Positions 1 to 6,270 of a DNA stretch of 8,888 bases are shown piece after piece. Each line of letters opens with the position of its first letter. Within the stretch, counting starts at the first letter, position 1. Source of the DNA: an uncultured Caulobacterales bacterium (lineage in GTDB: Bacteria > Pseudomonadota > Alphaproteobacteria > Caulobacterales > Maricaulaceae); assembly GCA_938007945.1 (NCBI GenBank), contig CALLME010000173.1:1-8888 (forward strand), written 5' to 3'. The translations under genes were made by a program, and so were the position numbers. The notes under the pieces were generated by a model, which was not told where the DNA came from, made no database searches, and saw only the letters and a program-made list of their open reading frames with translations.

Positions 1-1
1 T

Positions 2-595
2 GCGGTTTTCCAACAACTCGTCGGCATTAACGTAATTTTCTATTACGGTGCTGTGATGTGGGAAGCGGCGGGCTTTACCGAAGCTGACGCGCTGAAACAG
101 AATGTGTTTATGGGCGTGATGTCAATTTTTGCGACAGGTATTACTCTGTTCCTGATTGACAAATTTGGCCGTAAGCCGTTCCTCATGCTCGGATCTGTCG
201 GCATGGCATTTATGCTGGCTGTAGTCGCTTATGCCTTCTCGACAGGCGCGCTTGTCGATGGTTCACTACAACTCTCAGATAATATGGGTCGCCTCTCGCT
301 CTATGCGGCGATGGCCTATGTGTTCTTCTTTAACATGACCTGGGGGCCTGTGATGTGGGTCATGCTTGGCGAGATGTTCCCGAACCAAATTCGCGGTGCG
401 GGTCTTGCGGTCGCAGGCTTTGCGCAATGGATTGCAAACTTTGTCGTGACGCTCTCATTCCCATGGATGCTCGCCAATCTCGGCCTCGCCGTCTCATTTG
501 GCATTTATTCAGCCTTTGCCTTCCTATCTATTCTCTTTGTCGCCAAAGCGGTCACTGAGACAAAAGGCATGGAGCTTGAGGATATGATTGGCTAA
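2..595 (+). CDS. Sugar porter family MFS transporter, C-terminal half (5' end outside window)
   Basis: The reading frame is open from base 2 and ends at TAA 593-595, giving about 197 residues of what is normally a 450-500 residue, 12-helix inner-membrane permease. The visible part starts in the region of transmembrane helix 7 with the motif QQLVGIN followed by a Tyr-Tyr pair, a hallmark of the sugar porter family (XylE/GalP/GLUT type). Next come the loop 8-9 motif DKFGRKP, the helix 10 segment WGPVMWVMLGE, the GEMFPNQIRG motif, and a C-terminal TETKG that matches the family PETKG signature with Val in place of Pro. The family imports hexoses or pentoses, by proton symport or facilitated diffusion. 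The adjacent glucokinase and Entner-Doudoroff genes make glucose or another hexose the likely substrate, but specificity cannot be read from this fragment. Family assignment is secure; substrate is inference. Confidence 0.93.
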   Translation, partial: AVFQQLVGINVIFYYGAVMWEAAGFTEADALKQNVFMGVMSIFATGITLFLIDKFGRKPFLMLGSVGMAFMLAVVAYAFSTGALVDGSLQLSDNMGRLSLYAAMAYVFFFNMTWGPVMWVMLGEMFPNQIRGAGLAVAGFAQWIANFVVTLSFPWMLANLGLAVSFGIYSAFAFLSILFVAKAVTETKGMELEDMIG

Positions 596-620
596 ACGAA
601 ACCTCGCATCACGCTTATTC

Positions 621-657
621 AAGCCGCCTCTGTTTTGTGCAGGGGCGGTTTTGTTTT
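621..657 (+). terminator. Intrinsic terminator after the sugar porter gene
   Basis: The left arm AAGCCGCCTCTG (621-632) pairs with CAGGGGCGGTTT-side bases 640-651 around a 7-base loop (TTTTGTG). This gives a stem of about 12 pairs including two G-T wobbles. It runs directly into a T-rich tract (TTTGTTTT, 650-657). It lies 26 bases after the permease stop codon, so it probably separates the permease transcript from the regulator and the Entner-Doudoroff genes. Confidence 0.85.
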
Positions 658-723
658 GGGGTGTCTTGAAGTGAGAAACACATTGGGATTGAATTTCTTC
701 CAAGGGTCGCGTAGGAAGCCGTT

Positions 724-804
724 ATGAATATATTTTTGGATAATCTAAAAACGTTCCTCGTGATGGCTATCATCGCGCTCGTGTCGTTTATTTTTGGCGT
801 TTAG
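724..804 (+). CDS. Possible 26-residue single-span membrane microprotein
   Basis: An ATG at 724 opens a 26-codon frame ending at TAG 802-804. A good Shine-Dalgarno sequence, AGGAAG (713-718), sits 5 bases upstream. The predicted peptide begins MNIFLDNLK and continues with an uninterrupted hydrophobic stretch from about residue 10 to the C-terminus (FLVMAIIALVSFIFGV), long enough for one transmembrane helix with its C-terminus at or in the membrane. I recognise no family. It lies between a terminator and the regulator's promoter region and would need its own promoter; I found only weak candidates. The ribosome binding site combined with a clean membrane helix is more than random sequence usually gives, but a frame this short can occur by chance. 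Confidence 0.4.
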   Translation: MNIFLDNLKTFLVMAIIALVSFIFGV

Positions 805-891
805 TCTGCGCGGCGCTTTTTCCGCTCGCACCGATTGGCCTCAGTCTTTCAGCTTGCCTCATAGATTGTTCTGTTAATTTCATCCTCTACC

Positions 892-905
892 CGACACCGC
901 TGTCA
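892..905. promoter_or_regulatory. LacI-type operator-like site upstream of the regulator gene
   Basis: CGACACCGCTGTCA matches the perfect palindrome in front of zwf (TGACAGCGCTGTCA, 2075-2088) at 12 of 14 positions. It keeps the central CpG step and an intact right half-site. It lies about 113 bases before the regulator's start codon, consistent with autoregulation. Function is inferred from similarity to the zwf site. Confidence 0.55.
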
Positions 906-908
906 TGC

Positions 909-922
909 CCATAGCGCTGTGA
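909..922. promoter_or_regulatory. Weak second operator-like site upstream of the regulator gene
   Basis: CCATAGCGCTGTGA matches the zwf palindrome at 10 of 14 positions, including the whole AGCGCT core with its central CpG. Its centre is 17 bases from the centre of the site at 892-905. It may be a low-affinity companion site or coincidence. Confidence 0.3.
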
Positions 923-930
923 TAAACGCA

Positions 931-959
931 TTGAACACGGCCCCAAATTGTCTTATGGT
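931..959 (+). promoter_or_regulatory. Candidate promoter of the LacI-type regulator gene
   Basis: TTGAAC (931-936) and TATGGT (954-959) are separated by 17 bases and each matches 4 of 6 sigma-70-type consensus positions. Transcription would start near 966, about 50 bases before the ATG at 1018. The left arm of the inverted repeat at 948-974 overlaps the -10 element, as expected for a regulatory site. Alphaproteobacterial promoters are loosely conserved, so this is tentative. Confidence 0.35.
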
Positions 960-974
960 TTGTCTATAAGACAA
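948..974. repeat. Perfect 9-bp inverted repeat with 9-base spacer; probable regulatory site
   Basis: The left arm TTGTCTTAT (948-956) is the exact reverse complement of the right arm ATAAGACAA (966-974), with a 9-base spacer. A further TTGTCT copy at 960-965, inside and next to the spacer, forms a shorter 6+3+6 dyad with the same right arm (960-974). The element overlaps the candidate -10 box of the regulator gene. It differs in sequence from the CpG-centred operator-like sites nearby and is not followed by a T tract. A binding site for a second regulator is therefore likelier than a terminator. The binding factor is unknown. Confidence 0.55.
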
Positions 975-1017
975 GATTGGCTCTCTTGAGGGCTCGCTTG
1001 CGGGTAAGGGGACAGTC

Positions 1018-2043
1018 ATGAAATCAACAATACACGATGTGGCTAAAAAAGCTGGCGTGTCGATGAAAACCGTCTCGCGCGTCCTTAATCACGAGCCGAA
1101 TGTGGCGACTAAAACCCGCGAAAAAGTTACGGCGGTGGCCAAAGAGCTTCACTATTCACCCTCGCTCGCGGCGCGGGGGCTCGCAAGTTCTAAGTCTTAT
1201 CTCATCGCGCTTCTTTATGACAACCCAAGTCCAAGCTACATCGCAAATATCCAAAAAGGGGCGACGCAAGCCTGCCGGGAACGCGGTTACCATCTAGTCG
1301 CTGAGCCATTGGACGTAGAGGATTCTAACGGCGTGATTGATGGGGACTTATCTGCGGAAATCGAACGTCATCTGGAACGCTTGCCTGTAGACGGCGCGAT
1401 ATTGACGCCGCCGCTTTGTGATAATGGCAGCGTCGTGCGTATCTTGCAGAGGCTTAAAATTCCTTATGTCCCCGTCGCGCCAATTTCGTCGCATGGTAAT
1501 CTTCCCATCGTGCAAATGGATGATGTCAAAGCTTCTAAGGAAATGACGCAATATCTTATTAGTCTAGGCCATAAGAAAATCGCCTTTATCAAAGGCCATC
1601 CTCAACACAGCGCGACGCCGCGGCGCTTTGAAGGATTTCGAGAAGCTATGCGTAAGGCCGAACTTGAGATTAAACCTGAATATATCGAAATGGGGGATTA
1701 TCATTTCCGCTCAGGCATTGCGGCCGCTGAAAATTTACTCGGTCTTAAAGAGCCTCCGACGGCTATTTTCGCGAGTAATGACGATATGGCCGCAGGCGTG
1801 ATTTCTGCGGCAAACCGATTAGGACTTTCTGTGCCAAAAGATCTCTCTGTCGGAGGATTTGATGACACGCCGCTTGCGCGCATTCTGTGGCCACAACTGA
1901 CAACTGTGCGCCAACCTATCGAAGAATTAGGATTTGCTGCGGCGAAACTTCTCATGAGCAAAGACTCGACGGAGGACAGCGCGCGTACGCTTGAGCATGA
2001 CCTTATTGTGAGAGGGTCAACAGGGCCGCGTCACGCAAAATGA
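1018..2043 (+). CDS. LacI/GalR-family transcriptional regulator
   Basis: This 341-residue protein has the usual LacI-family length. Residues 4-24 form the N-terminal helix-turn-helix (TIHDVAKKAGVSMKTVSRVLN), with Met16-Lys17 at the positions that read the operator half-site. Residues about 46-58 carry the hinge helix (YSPSLAARGLASS), whose Leu55 corresponds to the leucine inserted into the central CpG of operators. Residues from about 60 onward form the periplasmic-binding-protein-like effector domain, with typical segments such as GHKKIAFIKG, FASNDDMAAG, GGFDDTPLA and LTTVRQP. The C-terminus lacks the extra tetramerisation helix of E. coli LacI, so a PurR-like dimer is expected. The start is supported by AAGGGGA 5 bases before the ATG. 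The gene ends 81 bases before zwf with no terminator visible between. It probably represses the downstream operon and itself. The effector is unknown; a hexose or phosphorylated Entner-Doudoroff intermediate is a guess from context. Confidence 0.95.
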   Translation: MKSTIHDVAKKAGVSMKTVSRVLNHEPNVATKTREKVTAVAKELHYSPSLAARGLASSKSYLIALLYDNPSPSYIANIQKGATQACRERGYHLVAEPLDVEDSNGVIDGDLSAEIERHLERLPVDGAILTPPLCDNGSVVRILQRLKIPYVPVAPISSHGNLPIVQMDDVKASKEMTQYLISLGHKKIAFIKGHPQHSATPRRFEGFREAMRKAELEIKPEYIEMGDYHFRSGIAAAENLLGLKEPPTAIFASNDDMAAGVISAANRLGLSVPKDLSVGGFDDTPLARILWPQLTTVRQPIEELGFAAAKLLMSKDSTEDSARTLEHDLIVRGSTGPRHAK

Positions 2044-2073
2044 TCTAAACAAGCTTCGTTAAGTTGATAGTAT

Positions 2074-2101
2074 TTGACAGCGCTGTCATATCCTATAAAT
2101 C
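2074..2101 (+). promoter_or_regulatory. Candidate promoter of the zwf-pgl-edd-glk operon
   Basis: A perfect -35 consensus TTGACA (2074-2079) is followed, after a 16-base spacer, by a weak -10-like TAAATC (2096-2101). A better -10-like TATAAA lies at 2094-2099 but would leave only 14 bases of spacer. The promoter is 24 bases or more upstream of the zwf start and its -35 box is covered by the operator at 2075-2088. The -35 is convincing; the exact -10 is uncertain. Confidence 0.5.
2075..2088. promoter_or_regulatory. LacI-family operator palindrome upstream of zwf
   Basis: TGACAGCGCTGTCA is a perfect 14-bp palindrome whose centre is a CpG step (2081/2082), the geometry preferred by LacI/GalR regulators with a hinge leucine, such as the protein encoded immediately upstream. 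It overlaps five bases of the TTGACA -35 box, so binding should block RNA polymerase and repress the Entner-Doudoroff operon. A 12/14 copy lies at 892-905 in front of the regulator gene. Confidence 0.75.
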
Positions 2102-2113
2102 TAGCGTAAAAAT

Positions 2114-2119
2114 AGGGGA
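2114..2119 (+). promoter_or_regulatory. Ribosome binding site that fixes the TTG start of zwf
   Basis: AGGGGA sits 5 bases before a TTG codon at 2125. No ATG or GTG in this frame lies nearby before the conserved nucleotide-binding motif, so the strong Shine-Dalgarno sequence supports a TTG initiation codon. Confidence 0.65.
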
Positions 2120-2124
2120 TAGTT

Positions 2125-3678
2125 TTGAGCGCTGCGTCACAAAAAACTGACATTCAGAACAAAAGCCAGCCGCAAGATGGAGGCGGGTCAGGCTTTGTGC
2201 CTGTGGCGCCTTTCGACATCGTCGTTTTTGGCGGGACAGGAGATTTAGCGCGGCGTAAGCTCCTACCGTCTCTGTTCCACCGCTTCTGTGATGGTCAAAT
2301 AGCCGACAATAGCCGCATTATCGGTGTCTCGCGGAGTGACCACAGCCGCGAGGAATATCAGAAGCTTATCAGTGACGCCTATCACGAATTTTCTCAAGAA
2401 GATGATTTTGATGCGGCGCAATGGAAAAAGTTTTCGAGCCTTTTATATTACTATTCTATCGACGTCATGGACGACACTGCGGATTGGTCAGAATTTGCAG
2501 CCCTTTTCAAAGGCGCAGAGGAAAAGACACGCGTTTTCTATCTTGCTATGCCGCCGCGGATGTATGCCCGCATCTGTGAAGGATTAAAGGCGGCGGGTTG
2601 TGTGTCTGATATCGCGCGCGTTGTGCTTGAAAAACCTATTGGGACAGATTTCGAATCCGCGCGGGCTATTAATGCAGGCGTGGGCAAAGTCTTTGACGAA
2701 AACAATATTTACCGTATCGACCACTATCTCGGTAAGGAGACGGTGCAAAATCTTTTAGTGCTCCGTTTCGCAAATATCCTTCTCGAACCGCTTTGGTCAC
2801 ATAGCGCGATTGAGCATGTGCAGATAACGGCGGCTGAGTCGATCGGCGTCGGCGGACGTGGGGCTTATTATGACGGCGCGGGCGCGCTGCGCGATATGGT
2901 GCAGAACCACCTGTTACAGCTGCTTTGCCTGACAGCTATGGAAGCGCCCGCCTCCCTCAAAGCGGACGACGTGCGTACGGAGAAAATTAAGGTGCTGCGC
3001 GCGCTTAGGTCGATTTCAGAAGATGACATTGAAGAGATGACGATACGCGGTCAATATGCGCGCGGGATGTTGGTGGATGGGCATTTTGCTAAAGATTATC
3101 TCACCGATGTGGATGTCAACCAAAGCTCAACCGAGAGCTTTGTTGCGATTAAAGCCTATATTGATAATTGGCGTTGGGCAGGTGTGCCGTTCTATCTGCG
3201 GACGGGAAAACGCATGGCAGAGCGCCGCTCAGAAATTGTGATCCAGTTCAAAGCTGTTCCGCATTCTGTTTTTGGTGGTGATACGCAAGTAAACGCTAAT
3301 CGCCTTGTTATTCGACTTCAGCCTGATGAGGCTGTGAAACTTTGGATGGAAATTAAAGAACCTGGGGCAGGCGGGATGCGCCTCAAAACGCTACCGCTGA
3401 ACCTGTCATATGCGGATAATTTCACAGTACGCTATCCTGATGCTTATGAGCGTCTTTTAATGGATGTTGTGCGCGGGAACCTCTCGCTCTTTATGCGCCG
3501 TGATGAGGTTGAAGCAGCGTGGAAATGGGTAGACCAAATCCATGCAGGGTGGGACAGCACAGAGCAACGCGTCGAGCTTTACCCCGCAGGCGAAGACGGG
3601 CCGCGTGAGAGCGGCGATATGCTCGAAAGAAATGGCCATGCGTGGAACTCTGAGTCCGTCACGGCAGAGAAGACTTAA
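2125..3678 (+). CDS. zwf: Glucose-6-phosphate 1-dehydrogenase
   Basis: This cytoplasmic enzyme oxidises glucose-6-phosphate to 6-phosphogluconolactone with reduction of NADP+ (or NAD+), the entry to the Entner-Doudoroff and oxidative pentose phosphate routes. Residues 36-42 (GGTGDLA) form the dinucleotide-binding fingerprint, followed by RRKLLPSLF. Residues 197-205 (RIDHYLGKE) are the active-site signature with substrate-binding Lys204. His262 in RDMVQNHLLQ matches the catalytic base of the family. The protein is 517 residues, slightly longer than the usual 480-495. The excess is mainly about 20 polar, Gly/Gln-rich N-terminal residues, plus a short tail after RNGHAWN. Translation begins at TTG, supported by AGGGGA 5 bases upstream. 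It is the first gene of a four-gene operon, preceded by a promoter and LacI-type operator. Cofactor preference cannot be decided here. Confidence 0.97.
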   Translation: MSAASQKTDIQNKSQPQDGGGSGFVPVAPFDIVVFGGTGDLARRKLLPSLFHRFCDGQIADNSRIIGVSRSDHSREEYQKLISDAYHEFSQEDDFDAAQWKKFSSLLYYYSIDVMDDTADWSEFAALFKGAEEKTRVFYLAMPPRMYARICEGLKAAGCVSDIARVVLEKPIGTDFESARAINAGVGKVFDENNIYRIDHYLGKETVQNLLVLRFANILLEPLWSHSAIEHVQITAAESIGVGGRGAYYDGAGALRDMVQNHLLQLLCLTAMEAPASLKADDVRTEKIKVLRALRSISEDDIEEMTIRGQYARGMLVDGHFAKDYLTDVDVNQSSTESFVAIKAYIDNWRWAGVPFYLRTGKRMAERRSEIVIQFKAVPHSVFGGDTQVNANRLVIRLQPDEAVKLWMEIKEPGAGGMRLKTLPLNLSYADNFTVRYPDAYERLLMDVVRGNLSLFMRRDEVEAAWKWVDQIHAGWDSTEQRVELYPAGEDGPRESGDMLERNGHAWNSESVTAEKT

Positions 3679-3681
3679 GCG

Positions 3682-4410
3682 ATGTCAAGCGTTGCGTCCA
3701 AAGAGAGATACCATTTAGTTGCCGCAGAGACGGCTGTGCTCGTCACTCAGGCATGTGAACATATTGTCGCCCAGTTGAACGCGGCTCTAAACGCCCGCGG
3801 TCAGGCGAGCCTAATGGTCTCGGGTGGAAGCAGTCCAAAGCCATTATTCGCCGCCCTCGCAAATGCAGATATAGGCTGGGACAAGGTCACCGTCAGTCTG
3901 GTGGATGAGCGGTGGGTCGAACCGGGCGAGGCGGGTTCTAATGAGAGCTTTATTAAAGAGAATTTCCTGCAAGGCGCAGCGGCGAGCGCGAAATTCATCA
4001 GCCTGAAATCAACTCATAATAGCGTGTCAGAGGGCTTGCCAGAAATAGAGCAGCGCTTTGAAGACGTCGCAATGCCCTTTGATATTTGCGTCATGGGCAT
4101 GGGCACAGACAGCCACACCGCGAGTTGGTTCCCAGGAGCAGTGGGGCGTGATGCCGCCATGAATGAAACAAATACTGCGCGTTTTGCCTCTATCGATGCG
4201 CGCGGCTGCGAAGGTGCAGGGGAGTTTCCAGACCGCATTACGCTGACTTTATCTGCCGTGATGTCATCACGAGACATTATTTTGTTTATTCCGGGCGCGC
4301 AAAAGGCCAAAGTCTTTGACGCTGCGAGGATGGGGGACGAAGCTAATACCCCTGTTGGCGCGCTTAAATCTGCGGGCCACCGCCTCACCGTTTTCACGGG
4401 AAACATGTAA
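3682..4410 (+). CDS. pgl: 6-phosphogluconolactonase (SOL/DevB type)
   Basis: The 242-residue product has the size and motifs of the cytoplasmic 6-phosphogluconolactonase that hydrolyses the lactone made by Zwf to 6-phosphogluconate. Visible motifs are the phosphate-binding SGGSSPKP (residues 47-54), VDERWV (74-79), SNESFIKENFL, and GMGTDSHTASWFPG (139-152) containing the conserved active-site His145. Residue 144 is Ser where most family members have Gly (GxDGHxAS). The TLTLSAVMSSRDIILFIPG segment near the C-terminus is also typical. It is distinct from the beta-propeller YbhE-type lactonases, which are larger. The ATG is 3 bases after the zwf stop, with a purine-rich AGAGAAGA (3666-3673) inside the end of zwf as ribosome binding site, so the two genes are probably translationally coupled. 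Confidence 0.95.
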   Translation: MSSVASKERYHLVAAETAVLVTQACEHIVAQLNAALNARGQASLMVSGGSSPKPLFAALANADIGWDKVTVSLVDERWVEPGEAGSNESFIKENFLQGAAASAKFISLKSTHNSVSEGLPEIEQRFEDVAMPFDICVMGMGTDSHTASWFPGAVGRDAAMNETNTARFASIDARGCEGAGEFPDRITLTLSAVMSSRDIILFIPGAQKAKVFDAARMGDEANTPVGALKSAGHRLTVFTGNM

Positions 4411-4419
4411 GATAAGACT

Positions 4420-6270
4420 ATGAATTCAACCATCAAAGATGTCACGGCCCGCATCAAAGCCCGTTCGCAGAAATCGCGTCGTAGCTATCTCAATGCTGTG
4501 GCCGAAAACTTTCGTGATGGCCCGCGCCGTATGCGCCTCTCCGAAGGCAATGTCGCTCACGCAAGTGCAGGCTGTCCTTTGCATGAAAAGATGGAACTGC
4601 TGGGGGCGAACTGGCCCAATATCGGTATTGTCACATCTTATAACGATATGCTGTCAGCTCACCAACCCTTTGAGCGTTTCCCGTCTATTATAAAACATGC
4701 CGCGCGCCGCAACGGGGCTGTGGCCCAAGTCGCGGGCGGTGTGCCTGCCATGTGTGACGGCGTCACCCAAGGTCGTGACGGTATGGAACTCTCGCTCTTC
4801 TCGCGCGATACAATCGCTATGGGCACAGCAATCGCGCTCTCACATGATATGTTTGACGCCGCTATTCATCTAGGTGTCTGTGATAAAATTGTGCCAGGTA
4901 TGCTGATTGGGGCGCTTCGCTTTGGTCATATCCCCCAAATTTTTGCACCTGCGGGCCCGATGCCGTCAGGCTTGCCCAATCCAGAAAAAGCGCGCGTGCG
5001 GCAAGAATATGCCCAAGGCAAAGTGGGGCGTGAGGAACTGCTTAAGGCCGAATCCGCGAGTTATCACGCGCCTGGCACGTGCACATTTTACGGTACCGCC
5101 AACACGAACCAGATGCTGATGGAAATTATGGGTATGCAATTGCCAGGTAGTTCATTCGTGCATCCCAACACGCCTCTGCGCGACGCTATTACGGCGCAAA
5201 CAACACGTCGTGCCGTGCAAATCTCTTCCATGGGCGAAAGCTTTACGCCTGCCGCTCACGTGATTGACGAAAAAGCAATTGTGAACGGCATTGTTGGTTT
5301 GATGGCGACGGGCGGATCGACCAATCTGACTATTCACCTCTGTGCTATGGCGCGTGCGGCGGGTATTTTAATTAATTGGGATGACCTCGCCGATATCTCC
5401 CAAGCTGTGCCGCTTATTTGTAAAATTTACCCCAACGGGATTATGGATGTGAACCATTTCCACGCGGCGGGCGGCATGGCTTACTTAATCGCAGAACTTC
5501 TCAACGCGGACCTTGTTCATAATGACGTGACGACCGTTGCAGGCGGCGAGGGGTTGTCTGAATATACGCGTGAGCCTATTCGTAACCAACACGCCGAAGC
5601 TGACGCTGTGCTCTTCCGCAAAGGCCCGACTGAAAGTCTCGATAAAGACATTCTGACAACTGTGAAAGCGCCGTTTCGCCCCGACGGAGGCTTACGTCTT
5701 CTCGAAGGTAATCTCGGTCGTGCGGTCATGAAAGTATCTGCGGTGAAACGCGAGCATTGGAAAGTTGAAGCGCCAGCGATTGTGGCCGATCACCAAGACG
5801 ATATTATCGCCATGCATAAACGCGGTGAGCTTGAGCGCGATTTTATCGTCGTGCTGCGCTTCCAAGGACCGCGCGCCAACGGCATGCCAGAGTTGCATAA
5901 GCTCACGCCTATTCTTGGAGCTTTGCAGGATAAAGGGTTTAAAGTTGGCCTCGTCACAGATGGCCGTATGTCTGGCGCGTCAGGTAAGGTGCCCGCTGCT
6001 ATTCATATGCATCCCGAAGCCTTGATGGGCGGGGATCTCGCGCGTGTGCGCACAGGCGATATGATTTTGCTTGACCCTGCTTCTGGCAGCGTCAACGTCG
6101 TTAGCGATGATGATTTCAAAATGCGCCCACCCGCGCCATATCCTGCGCAACCACAGCTTTCGGCACTCGGTATGAATATGTTTGGCCATGTGCGCGCCGT
6201 CTGTACAGACTCAGAATCTGGTGCGTCATTTCTTGGAGATTTGGCCGACTTTGGCGGAGCGAATACGTGA
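4420..6270 (+). CDS. edd: Phosphogluconate dehydratase
   Basis: This enzyme dehydrates 6-phosphogluconate to 2-keto-3-deoxy-6-phosphogluconate (KDPG), the defining step of the Entner-Doudoroff pathway. It belongs to the IlvD/Edd iron-sulfur dehydratase family. At 616 residues it matches Edd (about 600-610). Family landmarks are MCDGVTQG (Cys112), [11 protein letters not shown] with Cys154 and Lys156, and [14 protein letters not shown] with Cys221. Cys154 and Cys221 align with iron-sulfur ligands of the family. The Edd-specific [13 protein letters not shown] replaces the cysteine-containing segment of IlvD, which argues against dihydroxyacid or sugar-acid dehydratase. The C-terminal domain carries [20 protein letters not shown]. 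The start is 9 bases after pgl and has only a weak ribosome binding site, suggesting dependence on upstream translation. No eda gene follows, unlike edd-eda operons of enterobacteria. Confidence 0.97.
   Translation: MNSTIKDVTARIKARSQKSRRSYLNAVAENFRDGPRRMRLSEGNVAHASAGCPLHEKMELLGANWPNIGIVTSYNDMLSAHQPFERFPSIIKHAARRNGAVAQVAGGVPAMCDGVTQGRDGMELSLFSRDTIAMGTAIALSHDMFDAAIHLGVCDKIVPGMLIGALRFGHIPQIFAPAGPMPSGLPNPEKARVRQEYAQGKVGREELLKAESASYHAPGTCTFYGTANTNQMLMEIMGMQLPGSSFVHPNTPLRDAITAQTTRRAVQISSMGESFTPAAHVIDEKAIVNGIVGLMATGGSTNLTIHLCAMARAAGILINWDDLADISQAVPLICKIYPNGIMDVNHFHAAGGMAYLIAELLNADLVHNDVTTVAGGEGLSEYTREPIRNQHAEADAVLFRKGPTESLDKDILTTVKAPFRPDGGLRLLEGNLGRAVMKVSAVKREHWKVEAPAIVADHQDDIIAMHKRGELERDFIVVLRFQGPRANGMPELHKLTPILGALQDKGFKVGLVTDGRMSGASGKVPAAIHMHPEALMGGDLARVRTGDMILLDPASGSVNVVSDDDFKMRPPAPYPAQPQLSALGMNMFGHVRAVCTDSESGASFLGDLADFGGANT

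Larger units (their letters stand above)
596..1017. other. Intergenic region between the permease and the LacI-type regulator
   Basis: This 422-base interval has no conventional gene. It holds an intrinsic terminator (621-657), a possible 26-codon ORF (724-804), two operator-like sequences (892-905, 909-922), a candidate promoter (931-959), an inverted repeat (948-974) and the regulator's ribosome binding site, AAGGGGA at 1006-1012. I see nothing definite in 805-891. Confidence 0.8.

Noticed and set aside
761..774. Palindrome-like TGATGGCTATCA
   Set aside because: It has an internal mismatch and a GpC rather than CpG centre, and it falls inside the possible small ORF, so it is not a convincing operator.
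808..832. GC-rich imperfect hairpin after the small ORF
   Set aside because: The stem is interrupted and no T tract follows, so it is not supported as a terminator.
2094..2099. TATAAA as the -10 box of the zwf promoter
   Set aside because: It is only 14 bases from the TTGACA -35, too short for a standard promoter; it remains possible only with another -35.
4014..4457. 147-codon open frame on the minus strand across pgl
   Set aside because: It lies antisense to a well-supported gene, shows no recognisable domain, and is the kind of shadow frame expected opposite a GC-biased coding sequence.
4420..6270. Alternative identity as dihydroxyacid dehydratase (IlvD) or a sugar-acid dehydratase
   Set aside because: The Edd-specific [11 protein letters not shown] segment and the zwf-pgl-glk context point to phosphogluconate dehydratase.
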